Source: Saccharothrix sp. S26 (lineage in GTDB: Bacteria; Actinomycetota; Actinomycetes; Mycobacteriales; Pseudonocardiaceae). Taken from it: a stretch of 64,000 bases of DNA. Shown one piece after another: positions 22,934 to 34,254 of the stretch (positions are counted from its first letter, which is position 1; the number at the start of each line of letters is the position of its first letter). The position numbers and the translations under genes were made by a program. The DNA is taken from assembly GCF_021390395.1 (NCBI RefSeq), contig NZ_JAJUWT010000015.1, positions 62,001 to 126,000 on the forward strand. The letters run 5' to 3'. The notes below the pieces were generated by a model. That model ran no database searches. It worked only from the letters and a program-made list of their open reading frames with translations, and was not told where the DNA came from.

Positions 22934-25060
22934 TCAGTCGTACCGCACCGGCTCGTGGAACGCGCCCGCCGGCATGGGGTCGCCGAAGAACGGGCCCGTG
23001 CCCGCGACCGCGCCGGCGGCCCGCCACCACTCGGCCTGCTCGCGCGTCTCCAGCCCGTCCACCAGCACCTGCGCCCCCGCCCGCTGCGCCAACGGCACCA
23101 GGTCGGCCAGGAAGTCCGCCTCGCCGCCGGCCTGGCGGCGCACCAGGCGCGGCGCGACCCGGACCGACCTGATCGGCAGTTCCGCGGCCACCGCGAGGTC
23201 GTCCGGGCCGAGCCCGAAGTCGTCCAACGACGTGCCCACGCCCAGCTCGGCCAGCACGGTCAGGTTGTCCACCGCGTCGGACTCGGCGAGCACCGACACC
23301 GGCATCCCGATCATCAGCCGCGACGCGGGTAAACCGGTGTCGCCCAGCACGCGGCGCACCCGGCGGACCAGGTCGCCGTCACGCGACTGGTGCCTGGTCA
23401 GCCCCACGTGCAGCGGCACGGTGGAGCCCGAGCCCTGGCCCCACCACAGCACCTGGCCGCACGCGGTGGCCAGGTGCCACTCCCCCAGCGGCAGGATCAG
23501 GCCCGTCCGCTCCGCCAGCGCCGCGCACGTGAGGTGGTCCAACGACTCGTCGCCGTGCTCCCAGTGCAGCGTCGCCGCCACGCCCACCAGCGCACGCCCG
23601 GCCAGCGCCACCACCGGGTGGTAGCGCACGTCGACCTCGCCCTGCTCCCACGCGCCCGGCATCGCGACGGCCAGCGCGTCGACCCGCCGCTCGTCGGCGT
23701 CCTGCCCCTCGTGGAACAGGGCCCACTGACCGCGACCGCTCGCCTTCGCCCGCCGCAGCGCCTGTTCCGCGGCGCGCATCACCTCCGCGGGCTCGGCACC
23801 GGGCGGCGGGCGGCGCACCACGCCGACGCTGACCGACACGGCCAGCCCGCGGCCGTCGAAGTACACCGGTTCGGACAGCTCGCGGTTGATCTCGGCCACC
23901 GTGGTGGCGACGTCCGGCGTGGTGGCGGTGTTCTCGACCAGGACGGCGAACTCGTCGCCGTCGAACCGGGCGATCATCGCCTTCTCCCGCGCCAGCACGG
24001 CCTTCAGCCGCTGCGACACGTGCACCAGCAGCCGTTCGCCGGTGGGCCGGCCCAGGCTGTTGCACACCATGCCGAACGAGTCGACGTCGAGGTGGAACAG
24101 GCTGATGCCGCGCACCGGGTCGGCGCGGCGCAACGCGCTCTCCAGGTGGGTGGTGAAGTACTGCCGGTTGGGCAGGCCGGTCGACACGTCGTGCAGCGCC
24201 TGCCGGTTCAGCTCGGACTGCAGCAGCATCAGCTCGGTGCCGTCCTCGATCACGGCGACGTAGTGGGCCGGCTGCCCGTCCGCGCCGCGCAGCAACGACA
24301 CCGTCAACGAGATCCGCGCGACGTCGCCGTCCTTGCGCAGCAGCCGCTGCGGCTGCCGGACCCGTTCCCGCGCGCCGCCCAGCAGCGCCCGCAGGGCGTC
24401 GCCGAGCACCCGGGCCGACGCCGGGTGCACGAGGTCGAGCAGCGCGAAGCCGGTCAGCTCCTCGGCCGAGTAGCCGAGGATCTCGCCGATCGCCGCGTTG
24501 GCCCGCGCGATCCGCCCGTCCAGGTCGACCACCAGGATCCCGCTGGCCGACGACGTGGCGACCTCCTCGAACCGGGCCTCGCTCTCCTTGAGATGCCACT
24601 GGGCGTCGCGAACGGCCTTGAGCAGCGAGAGCTGCATCGACTCCTGCTGCTCGAACACCGCGCGCCTGCTCGCCGCGAGGAACCCGGACGACAACGCGCC
24701 CAGCACGGTCACGATCGGCTGGGCGTAGCGCTCCACCGGCTGGAACTCGGCCAGCCCGAGCAGCCCTTTGCCCAGCACGTCGAGCGTGACGCGCAAGCCG
24801 TCCTCGGTGAGGTAGCCGAGCGCGACGAGCTGTTCGCCGATCCGCTCGGCGGTTCGGGGCGAGGCGGGCTCGGCGGACGCCTCGGCGTGCACCGCCGCGC
24901 ACAGGTCGTCCAGCCGGTCGCGCATTTCGCGGTCGAGTTCGGACCTGTTCAGCGCGATGACCACGGCACCGCTGAGCAGGTACGACCACTTCCGCGCGAG
25001 GAGTTCGCGGCCACGTCCGGGTGGTGACGTGGCCCCTTGTCTCTGACTGGGGATCGACAT
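22934..25060 (-). CDS. PAS-GGDEF-EAL protein (c-di-GMP signalling, degenerate EAL)
   Basis: A 708-aa cytoplasmic signalling protein. Order: N-terminal helical region (1-150), PAS sensor (about 165-275; ILGYSAEELTGFALLDLVHP), GGDEF domain (about 285-450) with RFDGDEFAVL, and EAL domain (about 460-708). In the GGDEF loop the first Gly is Asp (DGDEF), which can still be active. The EAL domain lacks key residues: the EALLRW position reads AATLHW, DDFGTG reads DDFGLG, and the K-I-D segment reads V-R-V-A-P. It is therefore likely a cyclase or a c-di-GMP receptor, not a phosphodiesterase. ATG 25060 (MSIPSQRQ) is preferred over 25150. It is monocistronic. Confidence 0.9.
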   Translation of the reverse strand: MSIPSQRQGATSPPGRGRELLARKWSYLLSGAVVIALNRSELDREMRDRLDDLCAAVHAEASAEPASPRTAERIGEQLVALGYLTEDGLRVTLDVLGKGLLGLAEFQPVERYAQPIVTVLGALSSGFLAASRRAVFEQQESMQLSLLKAVRDAQWHLKESEARFEEVATSSASGILVVDLDGRIARANAAIGEILGYSAEELTGFALLDLVHPASARVLGDALRALLGGARERVRQPQRLLRKDGDVARISLTVSLLRGADGQPAHYVAVIEDGTELMLLQSELNRQALHDVSTGLPNRQYFTTHLESALRRADPVRGISLFHLDVDSFGMVCNSLGRPTGERLLVHVSQRLKAVLAREKAMIARFDGDEFAVLVENTATTPDVATTVAEINRELSEPVYFDGRGLAVSVSVGVVRRPPPGAEPAEVMRAAEQALRRAKASGRGQWALFHEGQDADERRVDALAVAMPGAWEQGEVDVRYHPVVALAGRALVGVAATLHWEHGDESLDHLTCAALAERTGLILPLGEWHLATACGQVLWWGQGSGSTVPLHVGLTRHQSRDGDLVRRVRRVLGDTGLPASRLMIGMPVSVLAESDAVDNLTVLAELGVGTSLDDFGLGPDDLAVAAELPIRSVRVAPRLVRRQAGGEADFLADLVPLAQRAGAQVLVDGLETREQAEWWRAAGAVAGTGPFFGDPMPAGAFHEPVRYD

Positions 25061-25336
25061 TCCCGTTGCCCTGTTGTGATACGAGGATCCGCGGCAGTTT
25101 ACCCACCCCCCACTGGCCAAGACTCGACCGGAAGTGTGAACCGCAGGCACGCGCGGTGACTTTTCACCGATATTCAGGGCTTTTGGTTCAGGGTTTTGCT
25201 TTTGCGCCGGTTCGGGGTGGTGCGGTGCGCTGGCGCGGGTTCACCTGATCGGGGCTGTCGGTTCGGGTTGGTCACCGATTTCCGCAAACCTGCGGTTATC
25301 GGTGTTCCGAACGCCGGTGGCGAGTCGGCTCGCCCC
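25061..25336. other. Intergenic stretch without detectable gene
   Basis: About 275 bp between the GGDEF/EAL gene start and the inhibitor gene stop. The part 25150-25210 is less GC-rich (TTTTGGTTCAGGGTTTTGC) than its surroundings. I see no convincing ORF, repeat or terminator. Confidence 0.5.
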
Positions 25337-25684
25337 TCATGCCGGGATCGGGGTCAGCCGGTAAGCGACGGCGGTGGTGGTGGGCACCTCGTCGTAGACG
25401 GTCGCCAGGCGGGTGATGCAGGTGGTGTCGGCGAACAGCTCCAGCGCGCTGCCGTCGCCGAAGCCGCGGGCGGCGGAGCGGGCCGGGGTGAAGCCGAGGG
25501 CGCTGACCGGGTGGCAGCCGTAGGTCGGCGGGACGGTGGCTCGGGTGCCGGTGAAGGACGTGCCCGAGAACAGGCAGTAGCCCGGCTGTCCGCAGTGCGG
25601 GCTCACGTCGGCGGCGGACGCCGGGGTGGTGGCGGTGAGGGTGAGGCCGAACAGGCAAGCGGCGATGAGTGCGAGTCGGTTCAT
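25337..25684 (-). CDS. Small secreted protein, peptidase inhibitor I36-like
   Basis: A 115-aa secreted protein. Signal peptide about 1-25 (LALIAACLFGLTLTATTPAS, cut near ASAAD). The mature 90 residues contain four cysteines, in HCGQPGYCLFSG, YGCHPVS and TCITRL, and the GYCLFSGTSFTGTR block common in the I36/SMPI-like metalloproteinase-inhibitor family of actinomycetes. The crystallin-like fold and inhibitor role are family knowledge; target proteases are unknown. ATG 25684 has GGGGGA 7 nt upstream. It stands alone between the GGDEF/EAL gene and a mannanase pseudogene. Confidence 0.7.
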   Translation of the reverse strand: MNRLALIAACLFGLTLTATTPASAADVSPHCGQPGYCLFSGTSFTGTRATVPPTYGCHPVSALGFTPARSAARGFGDGSALELFADTTCITRLATVYDEVPTTTAVAYRLTPIPA

Positions 25685-25768
25685 CACGGAATCCCCCTGT
25701 TGTTCGCTTGCACTCCAGCCAACCCAAGGTTGGCGGGTGGGGCAAGCGGGTGGGGTTCGGGGGTCGGG

Positions 25769-26344
<576 letters not shown>

Positions 26345-26466
26345 TCAGGCGTCGGCCTCGGCGGGCTCGTTACAGGTGAAGCTGGAGGCACGGGAGGCGT
26401 AGGTTTGGTAACTGAAGAAACTTGACACTGGAAGGGTGTGGACGTCTCGGTTGGGGCGCTCGCCGG

Positions 26467-26958
26467 TCACTTGTCGCCCAGGGACTCCAGAACCTGCTTC
26501 AAGGTGTCGGCCAAGGCGGTCCGGTCGCCTGGTGACAGCGCGCCGAGCAGGCGGTTCTCGGTGGCGAGGTGGTCGGGCAGCACCCGGTCGATCAGGTCGA
26601 GCCCGGCGTCGGTGAGCGCGACGACCACGCCGCGACCGTCGTGCTCGTTCGGCGATCTCACGACGAAGCCGCGTGCTTCCAGCCGGTCGAGCCGTTGGGT
26701 GACGGCGCCGGAGGTGACCATCGAGGCGCGCATCAACTCGGTGGGCGTGAGCCGGTGCGGCGGGGCGCTGCGGCGCAGGGTGGCCAGGACGTCGAACGAC
26801 GCCCGGTCCAGGCCGTGCGAGGCGAAGGTCTTGCCCAGCTCGGCGTCCACCAGGCGGGCGAGGCGGCTGAGCCTGCCGATCACCGCCATGGGCGAGACGT
26901 CGAGGTCGGGGCGCTGCGCGTGCCACTGGCCGAGCACCAGGTCGACGTGGTCTGCCAT
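26467..26958 (-). CDS. MarR family transcriptional regulator
   Basis: A 163-aa winged-helix regulator. The MarR fold spans about residues 25-130: LTPTELMRASMVTSGAVTQR as the helix-turn-helix and the wing RSPNEHDGRGVVVALTDAG with its conserved D-x-R-G. It is divergent from the EamA transporter. The spacer holds two exact 15-bp direct repeats and a palindrome, the presumed operators, so it likely represses the exporter and itself until a small aromatic or drug-like ligand binds. Start ATG 26958 is unambiguous. Confidence 0.93.
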   Translation of the reverse strand: MADHVDLVLGQWHAQRPDLDVSPMAVIGRLSRLARLVDAELGKTFASHGLDRASFDVLATLRRSAPPHRLTPTELMRASMVTSGAVTQRLDRLEARGFVVRSPNEHDGRGVVVALTDAGLDLIDRVLPDHLATENRLLGALSPGDRTALADTLKQVLESLGDK

Positions 26959-26963
26959 CGAAC

Positions 26964-27031
26964 TAGCTTAGCGGTGAGGTAAGTCACCGGGTAGGTAGCT
27001 TAGCGGTGAGCTACTTTGTCTTAGTGCTAAG
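26964..27031. promoter_or_regulatory. MarR operator region: direct repeats and a palindrome
   Basis: TAGCTTAGCGGTGAG occurs exactly at 26964-26978 and 26996-27010 (32-bp spacing, about three helical turns), and CTTAGTGCTAAG (27020-27031) is a perfect palindrome containing the same TTAGC/GCTAA elements. All lie between the divergent MarR and EamA genes. Confidence 0.65.
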
Positions 27032-27038
27032 CAAATGG

Positions 27039-27962
27039 GTGACCTCGTTCGCCCCCGCCGTGTGGGGCACGACCTACTACGTCACCACCGAGTACCTGCC
27101 ACCGGACCGGCCGCTGCTGGCCGGGCTGCTGCGGGCGTTGCCGGCCGGGTTGTTGCTGGTGGCGGTCACGCGTCGACTGCCCAGGGGTGACTGGTGGTGG
27201 CGTTCGCTCGTGCTGGGCACGCTGAACATCGGCGTGTTCCTGCCGTTGCTGTTCCTGGCCGCCTACCGGCTGCCGGGCGGGGTGGCGGCGACCGTCGGTG
27301 CCGTGCAGCCGTTGGTGGTGGCCGGGTTGGCGGTGGCGTTGCTGGGACAACGGCTGACGAAGCGCACGGCGCTCGCCGGGGTGGCGGGGGTCGTGGGTGT
27401 GGCGTTGCTGGTGCTGCGCGGTGACGCCCGGGTGGACCTCGTCGGTGTGGCGGCGGCGTTGGGCGGGGCGGTCGCGATGGCGGCCGGGGTCGTGTTGAGC
27501 AAGCGGTGGACCTCCCCCGCGCCGCTGCTCGCGGTGACCGGGTGGCAGTTGGTGGCGGGCGGCCTGGTGCTGCTGCCGGTGACGTTCCTGGTGGAAGGGC
27601 CGCCGCCGGCGATGACGGCGGCCAACGTCGGCGGGTTCGCGTACCTCGGCGTGATCGGTGGGGCCGTGGCGTACGCGTTGTGGTTCCGGGGGATCCGGGT
27701 GCTGGCCGCGACGCAGGTGACGTTCCTGGGCCTGCTCAGTCCCGTGGTGGCGACGGCGGTCGGGTGGCTCGTGCTCGGGCAGGGGCTCACGCCGGTGCAG
27801 GTCCTCGGCGCGGTGGTCGTGCTGGGGGCGTTGGTGGTGTCCCAGGGGGTCGGCCCGCGAGGGTGGTCGGGTGGGGTGGCGACGAGCTGGTCGGTGACAC
27901 GATCCCGAGATTTCCTGGCGGGTGGTGTCGAGAACCCGGCAACGGCTCCGTCCCAGCGGTGA
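27039..27962 (+). CDS. EamA/DMT family transporter
   Basis: A roughly 307-aa inner-membrane transporter with ten predicted helices in two EamA halves (first starting SFAPAVWGTTYYVTTEYLPP, second AALGGAVAMAAGVVLSKRW). It likely exports metabolites or drugs. GTG 27039 is preferred because the operator palindrome ends at 27031; a GTG at 27006 would add 11 residues (MSYFVLVLSKW) but lies inside the operator. The C-terminal 35 residues after GVGPRGWSGG are hydrophilic and non-conserved. Divergent MarR control is likely. Confidence 0.85.
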   Translation: MTSFAPAVWGTTYYVTTEYLPPDRPLLAGLLRALPAGLLLVAVTRRLPRGDWWWRSLVLGTLNIGVFLPLLFLAAYRLPGGVAATVGAVQPLVVAGLAVALLGQRLTKRTALAGVAGVVGVALLVLRGDARVDLVGVAAALGGAVAMAAGVVLSKRWTSPAPLLAVTGWQLVAGGLVLLPVTFLVEGPPPAMTAANVGGFAYLGVIGGAVAYALWFRGIRVLAATQVTFLGLLSPVVATAVGWLVLGQGLTPVQVLGAVVVLGALVVSQGVGPRGWSGGVATSWSVTRSRDFLAGGVENPATAPSQR

Positions 27963-28004
27963 ACGTGACCAGAATGGGTCACCACAGCGCCGAGGAGAAC
28001 AACC

Positions 28005-28412
28005 ATGGCCAAGTTCCTGCTGCTCAAGCACTACCGCGGCGCGCCGACGGCGGTCAACGACGTGCCCATGGACCAGTGGACGCCGGACGAGATCTCGGCC
28101 CACCTGCGGTACATGAACGACTTCGCGGACCGGCTCAAGGAGACCGGCGAGTTCGTGGACGCGCAGGCGCTCGCGCCGGAGGGGACGTTCGTCCGGTACG
28201 ACGGGGAGGGTCGCCCGCCGGTCACGGACGGGCCGTTCGCCGAGACCAAGGACGTCATCGCGGGCTGGATGATCATCGACGTCGACACCTACGAGCGGGC
28301 GGTCGAACTGGCGGGCGAGCTGTCGGCGGCACCGGGCGCGGGCGGGAAACCGATCCACGAGTGGCTCGAGGTGCGGCCGTTCCTGCACGCGATGCCCACC
28401 ATCACGGAGTGA
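28005..28412 (+). CDS. YCII-related (DGPF) protein
   Basis: A 135-aa soluble protein of the YCII/DGPF family, with the signature VTDGPFAETKDVIAGWMIID at about residues 72-91 and the usual start KFLLLKHYRG. Its biochemical role is unknown. It is fused to, or sits beside, ECF42-type sigma factors in many actinobacteria, as here: its stop overlaps the sigma-factor GTG (GTGA). The pair forms one operon beginning 42 bp after the EamA gene. Confidence 0.9.
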   Translation: MAKFLLLKHYRGAPTAVNDVPMDQWTPDEISAHLRYMNDFADRLKETGEFVDAQALAPEGTFVRYDGEGRPPVTDGPFAETKDVIAGWMIIDVDTYERAVELAGELSAAPGAGGKPIHEWLEVRPFLHAMPTITE

Positions 28413-29575
28413 CCGCGCCGGTGGACGAGCTCCTGCTCCGCGGCCTCACGCCGACCGTGCTCGGGATCCTCGTGCGCCGCGGCGCGGACTTCGCGGCGGC
28501 CGAGGACGCCGTGCAGGACGCGCTGGTCGAGGCGATCCGGGTGTGGCCGGCCGACCCGCCGCGCGACCCGAAGGGCTGGTTGGTGACGGTCGCGTGGCGT
28601 CGGTTCCTGGACGCCACGCGTGCCGAGGCCGCGCGGCGGCGGCGTGAGGAGGCGGTGGAGGAGGCGGGACCGGGCGGCGCTGTGGAGCCGGGGGACGTGT
28701 CGCAGGTGGACGACACGTTGCAGCTCTACTTCCTGTGCGCCCACCCGTCGTTGACGCCGTCGTCGGCGGTCGCGCTCACGTTGCGGGCGGTCGGCGGGTT
28801 GACCACGCGGCAGATCGCGGCGGCCTACCTGGTGCCGGAGACGACCATGGCGCAGCGGATCAGCCGGGCGAAGCGGACCGTGTCGGGGGTGCGGTTCGAC
28901 CAGCCCGGTGACGTCGCCACCGTGCTGCGGGTGCTGTACCTGGTGTTCAACGAGGGGTACTCCGGGGACGTCGACCTCGTGGTCGAGGCCGTTCGGCTCA
29001 CCCGGCAGCTCGCGGCGGCGATCGACCACCCGGAGGTGGCGGGGCTGCTGGCGTTGATGCTGCTCCACCACGCGCGCCGGGCCGCGCGGGTCGGGCCGGA
29101 CGGGAGCCTGGTGCCGCTCGCCGAGCAGGACCGGGGGTTGTGGGACACCGGGATGATCGCGGAGGGGGTCGCGGTCCTCCAGGCGGCGTTGGCGCGGGAC
29201 CGGTTGGGCGAGTTCCAGGCGCAGGCGGCGATCGCGGCCCTGCACGCCGACGCGCCGGCCGCGGACGAGACCGACTGGGTGCAGATCGTGGAGTGGTACG
29301 ACGAGCTGGTGCGGTTGACCGGCAGCCCGGTCGTGCGGCTCAACCGGGCGGTGGCGGTCGGGGAGGCGGATGGGGCGCGGGCCGGGTTGGCGGCGCTCGC
29401 CGGGTTGGACGAGTCGCTGCCCCGGTACGCGGCGGTGGCGGCGTACCTGCGGGAGAAGGACGGCGATCCGGTGGCGGCGGCGCGGTGGTACGCGGAGGCG
29501 GCTCGGAAGGCGACGAACGTCGGGGAGAGGGATCACCTCGTGCGGCAGGCGGCGAGGTTGAGATCAGCCGGATGA
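28409..29575 (+). CDS. RNA polymerase sigma factor, ECF42-type with C-terminal extension
   Basis: A 388-aa sigma factor. Region 2 (about 10-70; DFAAAEDAVQDALVEAIRVW) and region 4 (about 105-160; LTTRQIAAAYLVPETTMAQRI) are followed by a 220-residue extension rich in Ala/Leu helices (RLNRAVAVGEADGARAGLAAL, TPR-like). Such extensions replace an anti-sigma factor in the ECF42 group and need the C-terminal domain for activity. No anti-sigma gene is near. It is translationally coupled to the YCII protein gene. Target promoters are unknown. Confidence 0.92.
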   Translation: MTAPVDELLLRGLTPTVLGILVRRGADFAAAEDAVQDALVEAIRVWPADPPRDPKGWLVTVAWRRFLDATRAEAARRRREEAVEEAGPGGAVEPGDVSQVDDTLQLYFLCAHPSLTPSSAVALTLRAVGGLTTRQIAAAYLVPETTMAQRISRAKRTVSGVRFDQPGDVATVLRVLYLVFNEGYSGDVDLVVEAVRLTRQLAAAIDHPEVAGLLALMLLHHARRAARVGPDGSLVPLAEQDRGLWDTGMIAEGVAVLQAALARDRLGEFQAQAAIAALHADAPAADETDWVQIVEWYDELVRLTGSPVVRLNRAVAVGEADGARAGLAALAGLDESLPRYAAVAAYLREKDGDPVAAARWYAEAARKATNVGERDHLVRQAARLRSAG

Positions 29576-29579
29576 CCGG

Positions 29580-29620
29580 GTGCACGAAGCCCTTCCGCTC
29601 GGGGGAAGGGCTTCGTGCAC
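29580..29620. terminator. Bidirectional terminator between sigma factor and GH3 genes
   Basis: A 17-bp perfect stem: GTGCACGAAGCCCTTCC (29580-29596) with GGAAGGGCTTCGTGCAC (29604-29620), loop GCTCGGG. It begins 4 bp after the sigma-factor stop and ends 9 bp from the GH3 stop. Confidence 0.9.
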
Positions 29621-29629
29621 CGCTTGGGA

Positions 29630-32212
<2,583 letters not shown>

Positions 32213-32286
32213 CGGCGGTTCCGTTCGTCGGACGGCTTTGTCGCGCCCGATCTTCGTGAGGGGTTGGAGCGGGGTCAATAGGTGCG

Positions 32287-32300
32287 TGGGAGCGCTTCCT
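32287..32300 (-). promoter_or_regulatory. Imperfect CebR/CelR box upstream of GH3
   Basis: TGGGAGCGCTTCCT matches TGGGAGCGCTCCCA at 12 of 14 positions, 75 bp before the GH3 start. A TACCAG -10-like hexamer (minus strand) is just upstream of it. The remaining 32213-32477 also holds the cutinase promoter on the other strand (TTGACT at about 32379). Confidence 0.6.
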
Positions 32301-32477
32301 CGCTGGTAGGAGTTCCGGGATCGGCCGGGACGAGAGGTGAAGGAGTTTCAGTTACGCTGCGTGTCGAGATCCTTACTTGACTCTGGAGTAGGTATTGGGC
32401 CAGACTCGGCGGCGGTAAGCACGGTCCACTCAGGACTCTCTCCGCCAAGTCCTTGCCACCCCGGGAAGAGCACAACC

Positions 32478-33350
32478 ATGTCCCTGAGGTCTCCCCTGTC
32501 CCGACGCGCCCTGATCCTGGTCGCGGCGGTCGCCCTCACCTCGTCCGGCGCGGTCGCCCAGGCCGCCGAGAACCCCTACGAACGCGGTCCCGCACCGACC
32601 ACGGCGAGCATCGAGGCCACCCGCGGGCCGTTCGCCACCGCCTCGACGTCGGTGTCGTCGCTGAGCGTGCGCGGCTTCGGCGGCGGCACGATCTACTACC
32701 CGACCAGCACCGCCGAGGGCACGTTCGGCGCGGTCGCGGTCTCGCCCGGTTACACGGCCTCCCAGTCCAGCCTGTCCTGGCTGGGGCCGCGCCTGGCGTC
32801 GCAGGGCTTCGTCATCTTCATCATCGACACCAACTCCCGCTACGACCAGCCGTCCTCGCGCGGCGACCAGCTCCTGGCCGCGCTGGACTACCTCACCACG
32901 AGCAGCCCGGTGCGCGACCGGATCGACTCGAGCAGGCTGGGGGTGATGGGCCACTCGATGGGCGGCGGCGGCGCGCTGGAGGCGACGAAGGACCGACCCA
33001 GCCTCCAGGCGTCCATCCCGCTCACCGCGTGGAACGCCACGAAGACGTGGTCGACCGTGCGCACCCCGACGCTGATCGTGGGCGCGGAGAACGACTCGGT
33101 CGCGCCGGTCTCCTCGCACTCCGAGCCGTTCTACACCTCGCTGCCGTCCACGTTGGACAAGGCGTACCTGGAGCTGGAGGGCGCGAGCCACTTCGCGCCG
33201 AACAGCTCGAACACGACGATCGCGAAGTACAGCATCGCGTGGCTCAAGCGGTTCATCGACGACGACACCCGCTACGAGCAGTTCCTGTGCCCGGCGCCGG
33301 GTCGCAGCGCGCTGATCGAGGAGTACCGGGACACCTGCCCGCACTCCTGA
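32478..33350 (+). CDS. Secreted cutinase / polyester hydrolase (type I PET-hydrolase-like)
   Basis: A 290-aa secreted esterase closely related in sequence order to actinomycete cutinases such as TfCut2 and LCC that hydrolyse cutin and PET. Signal peptide about 1-30. The alpha/beta hydrolase core shows the oxyanion and aromatic-clamp segment [10 protein letters not shown] (Tyr92), nucleophile elbow [10 protein letters not shown] (Ser160, Met161), Trp185 in [11 protein letters not shown], Asp206 in [10 protein letters not shown] and His238 in [10 protein letters not shown]. Only Cys271 and Cys287 remain to form the conserved C-terminal disulfide, so the extra active-site disulfide of the Ideonella enzyme is absent (type I). 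ATG 32478 starts the signal peptide. Activity on synthetic polyester is inference. Confidence 0.92.
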   Translation: MSLRSPLSRRALILVAAVALTSSGAVAQAAENPYERGPAPTTASIEATRGPFATASTSVSSLSVRGFGGGTIYYPTSTAEGTFGAVAVSPGYTASQSSLSWLGPRLASQGFVIFIIDTNSRYDQPSSRGDQLLAALDYLTTSSPVRDRIDSSRLGVMGHSMGGGGALEATKDRPSLQASIPLTAWNATKTWSTVRTPTLIVGAENDSVAPVSSHSEPFYTSLPSTLDKAYLELEGASHFAPNSSNTTIAKYSIAWLKRFIDDDTRYEQFLCPAPGRSALIEEYRDTCPHS

Positions 33351-33359
33351 CCCCGCTCG

Positions 33360-33398
33360 ACGGGCCGTTCATGCTGTTCAGCAGCGTGAACGGCCCGT
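33360..33398 (+). terminator. Terminator after the cutinase gene
   Basis: ACGGGCCGTTCA (33360-33371) pairs perfectly with TGAACGGCCCGT (33387-33398), loop 15 nt, 9 bp after the stop codon. Confidence 0.8.
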
Positions 33399-33409
33399 TG
33401 GCCTGTCCG

Positions 33410-33471
33410 TGGGAAAGCGCTTGCCGGCCGCGTGTGACGTGCGCTACGGTCGGGTCTGGGAACGTTCCCAG
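33410..33471 (+). promoter_or_regulatory. Promoter with two LacI-type (CebR-like) boxes
   Basis: TTGCCG (33421-33426), 18 nt, TACGGT (33445-33450), flanked by TGGGAAAGCGCTTGCC (33410-33425) over the -35 and the perfect palindrome CTGGGAACGTTCCCAG (33456-33471) at the start site. The second box has the CebR outline with ACGT in place of GCGC at its centre. The -10 context ACGTGCGCTACGGTCGG recurs nearly identically at 50311-50327. The only gene downstream is the ECF sigma factor 190 bp away. Between 33472 and 33663 I see no gene. Confidence 0.55.
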
Positions 33472-33663
33472 AGTGGTCGTCCCGCAACGCACGGCGGCGG
33501 CGTTGACGGGTCCGAGGGGCCGCCGTCGGTGTGGCTGGACCCGGGGCGAGAGCGCTATCCCCCGACGTCCTGGAGGTCTCGACGACGAGGCCGACCTCGC
33601 CGGCGGCGGCCCTTCAGGGTCCGGTGAGGCAACACCTCCCCGACCGGCGGGCACTAGCGGGAC

Positions 33664-34254
33664 ATGACGACCGATGACCCTGACGACCGCACCCTGTGGT
33701 CACAGGCCGCGGCAGGGAGCGGACCGGCTTTCGGCGTGCTGTTCGACCGGCACGCCAAAGCGGTCTACAACCACTGCTTCCGGCTGACCGCGTCGTGGGC
33801 GGCGGCCGAGGACCACCTGCAGAACACGTTCCTGGTGGCCTGGCGCAAGCGGGACCGGCTGAGGCTGGAGCACGACTCGGCCCTGCCGTGGCTGCTGGCC
33901 GTGGCCACGAACGTGGTGCGCGGCGACCGCCGCACGGTGGCGCGCCGGCTGCGGTTGTTCCGCCGGGCCCCGGTGGAGGCGCCGGTACCCGACCACGCCG
34001 ACCAGGTGGCCGAACGGGTCGACGACCAGCGGCGGATGGCACTGCTGCTCGCCGCCGTGGCGGAACTGCCGCGCAACGAACGGGAAGCGCTCGCGCTGTG
34101 CGTGTGGTCCGGCGTGTCCTACGCCGACGCCGCCGGCGTGCTCGGCATCGCCGAAGGCAGCGTGCGAGCCCAGGTCAGCAAGGCCAAGGCCCGGCTGTCC
34201 CGCAAGCTCGCGCCGGTCGTCGCCGTCCCCGCGCTCACCCTGGAGGACCGATGA
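33664..34254 (+). CDS. RNA polymerase ECF sigma factor
   Basis: A 196-aa group 4 sigma factor. Region 2 (about 20-88; HAKAVYNHCFRLTASWAAAE, then HLQNTFLVAWRKR) and region 4 (about 125-180; LPRNEREALALCVWSGVSYA, then GIAEGSVRAQVSKAKARL) are complete. Its last codons overlap the next gene (ATGA), which encodes a single-span membrane protein, the expected place for an anti-sigma factor. The upstream promoter carries LacI-type boxes, so sugar control of this system is possible. Target genes are unknown. Confidence 0.93.
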   Translation: MTTDDPDDRTLWSQAAAGSGPAFGVLFDRHAKAVYNHCFRLTASWAAAEDHLQNTFLVAWRKRDRLRLEHDSALPWLLAVATNVVRGDRRTVARRLRLFRRAPVEAPVPDHADQVAERVDDQRRMALLLAAVAELPRNEREALALCVWSGVSYADAAGVLGIAEGSVRAQVSKAKARLSRKLAPVVAVPALTLEDR

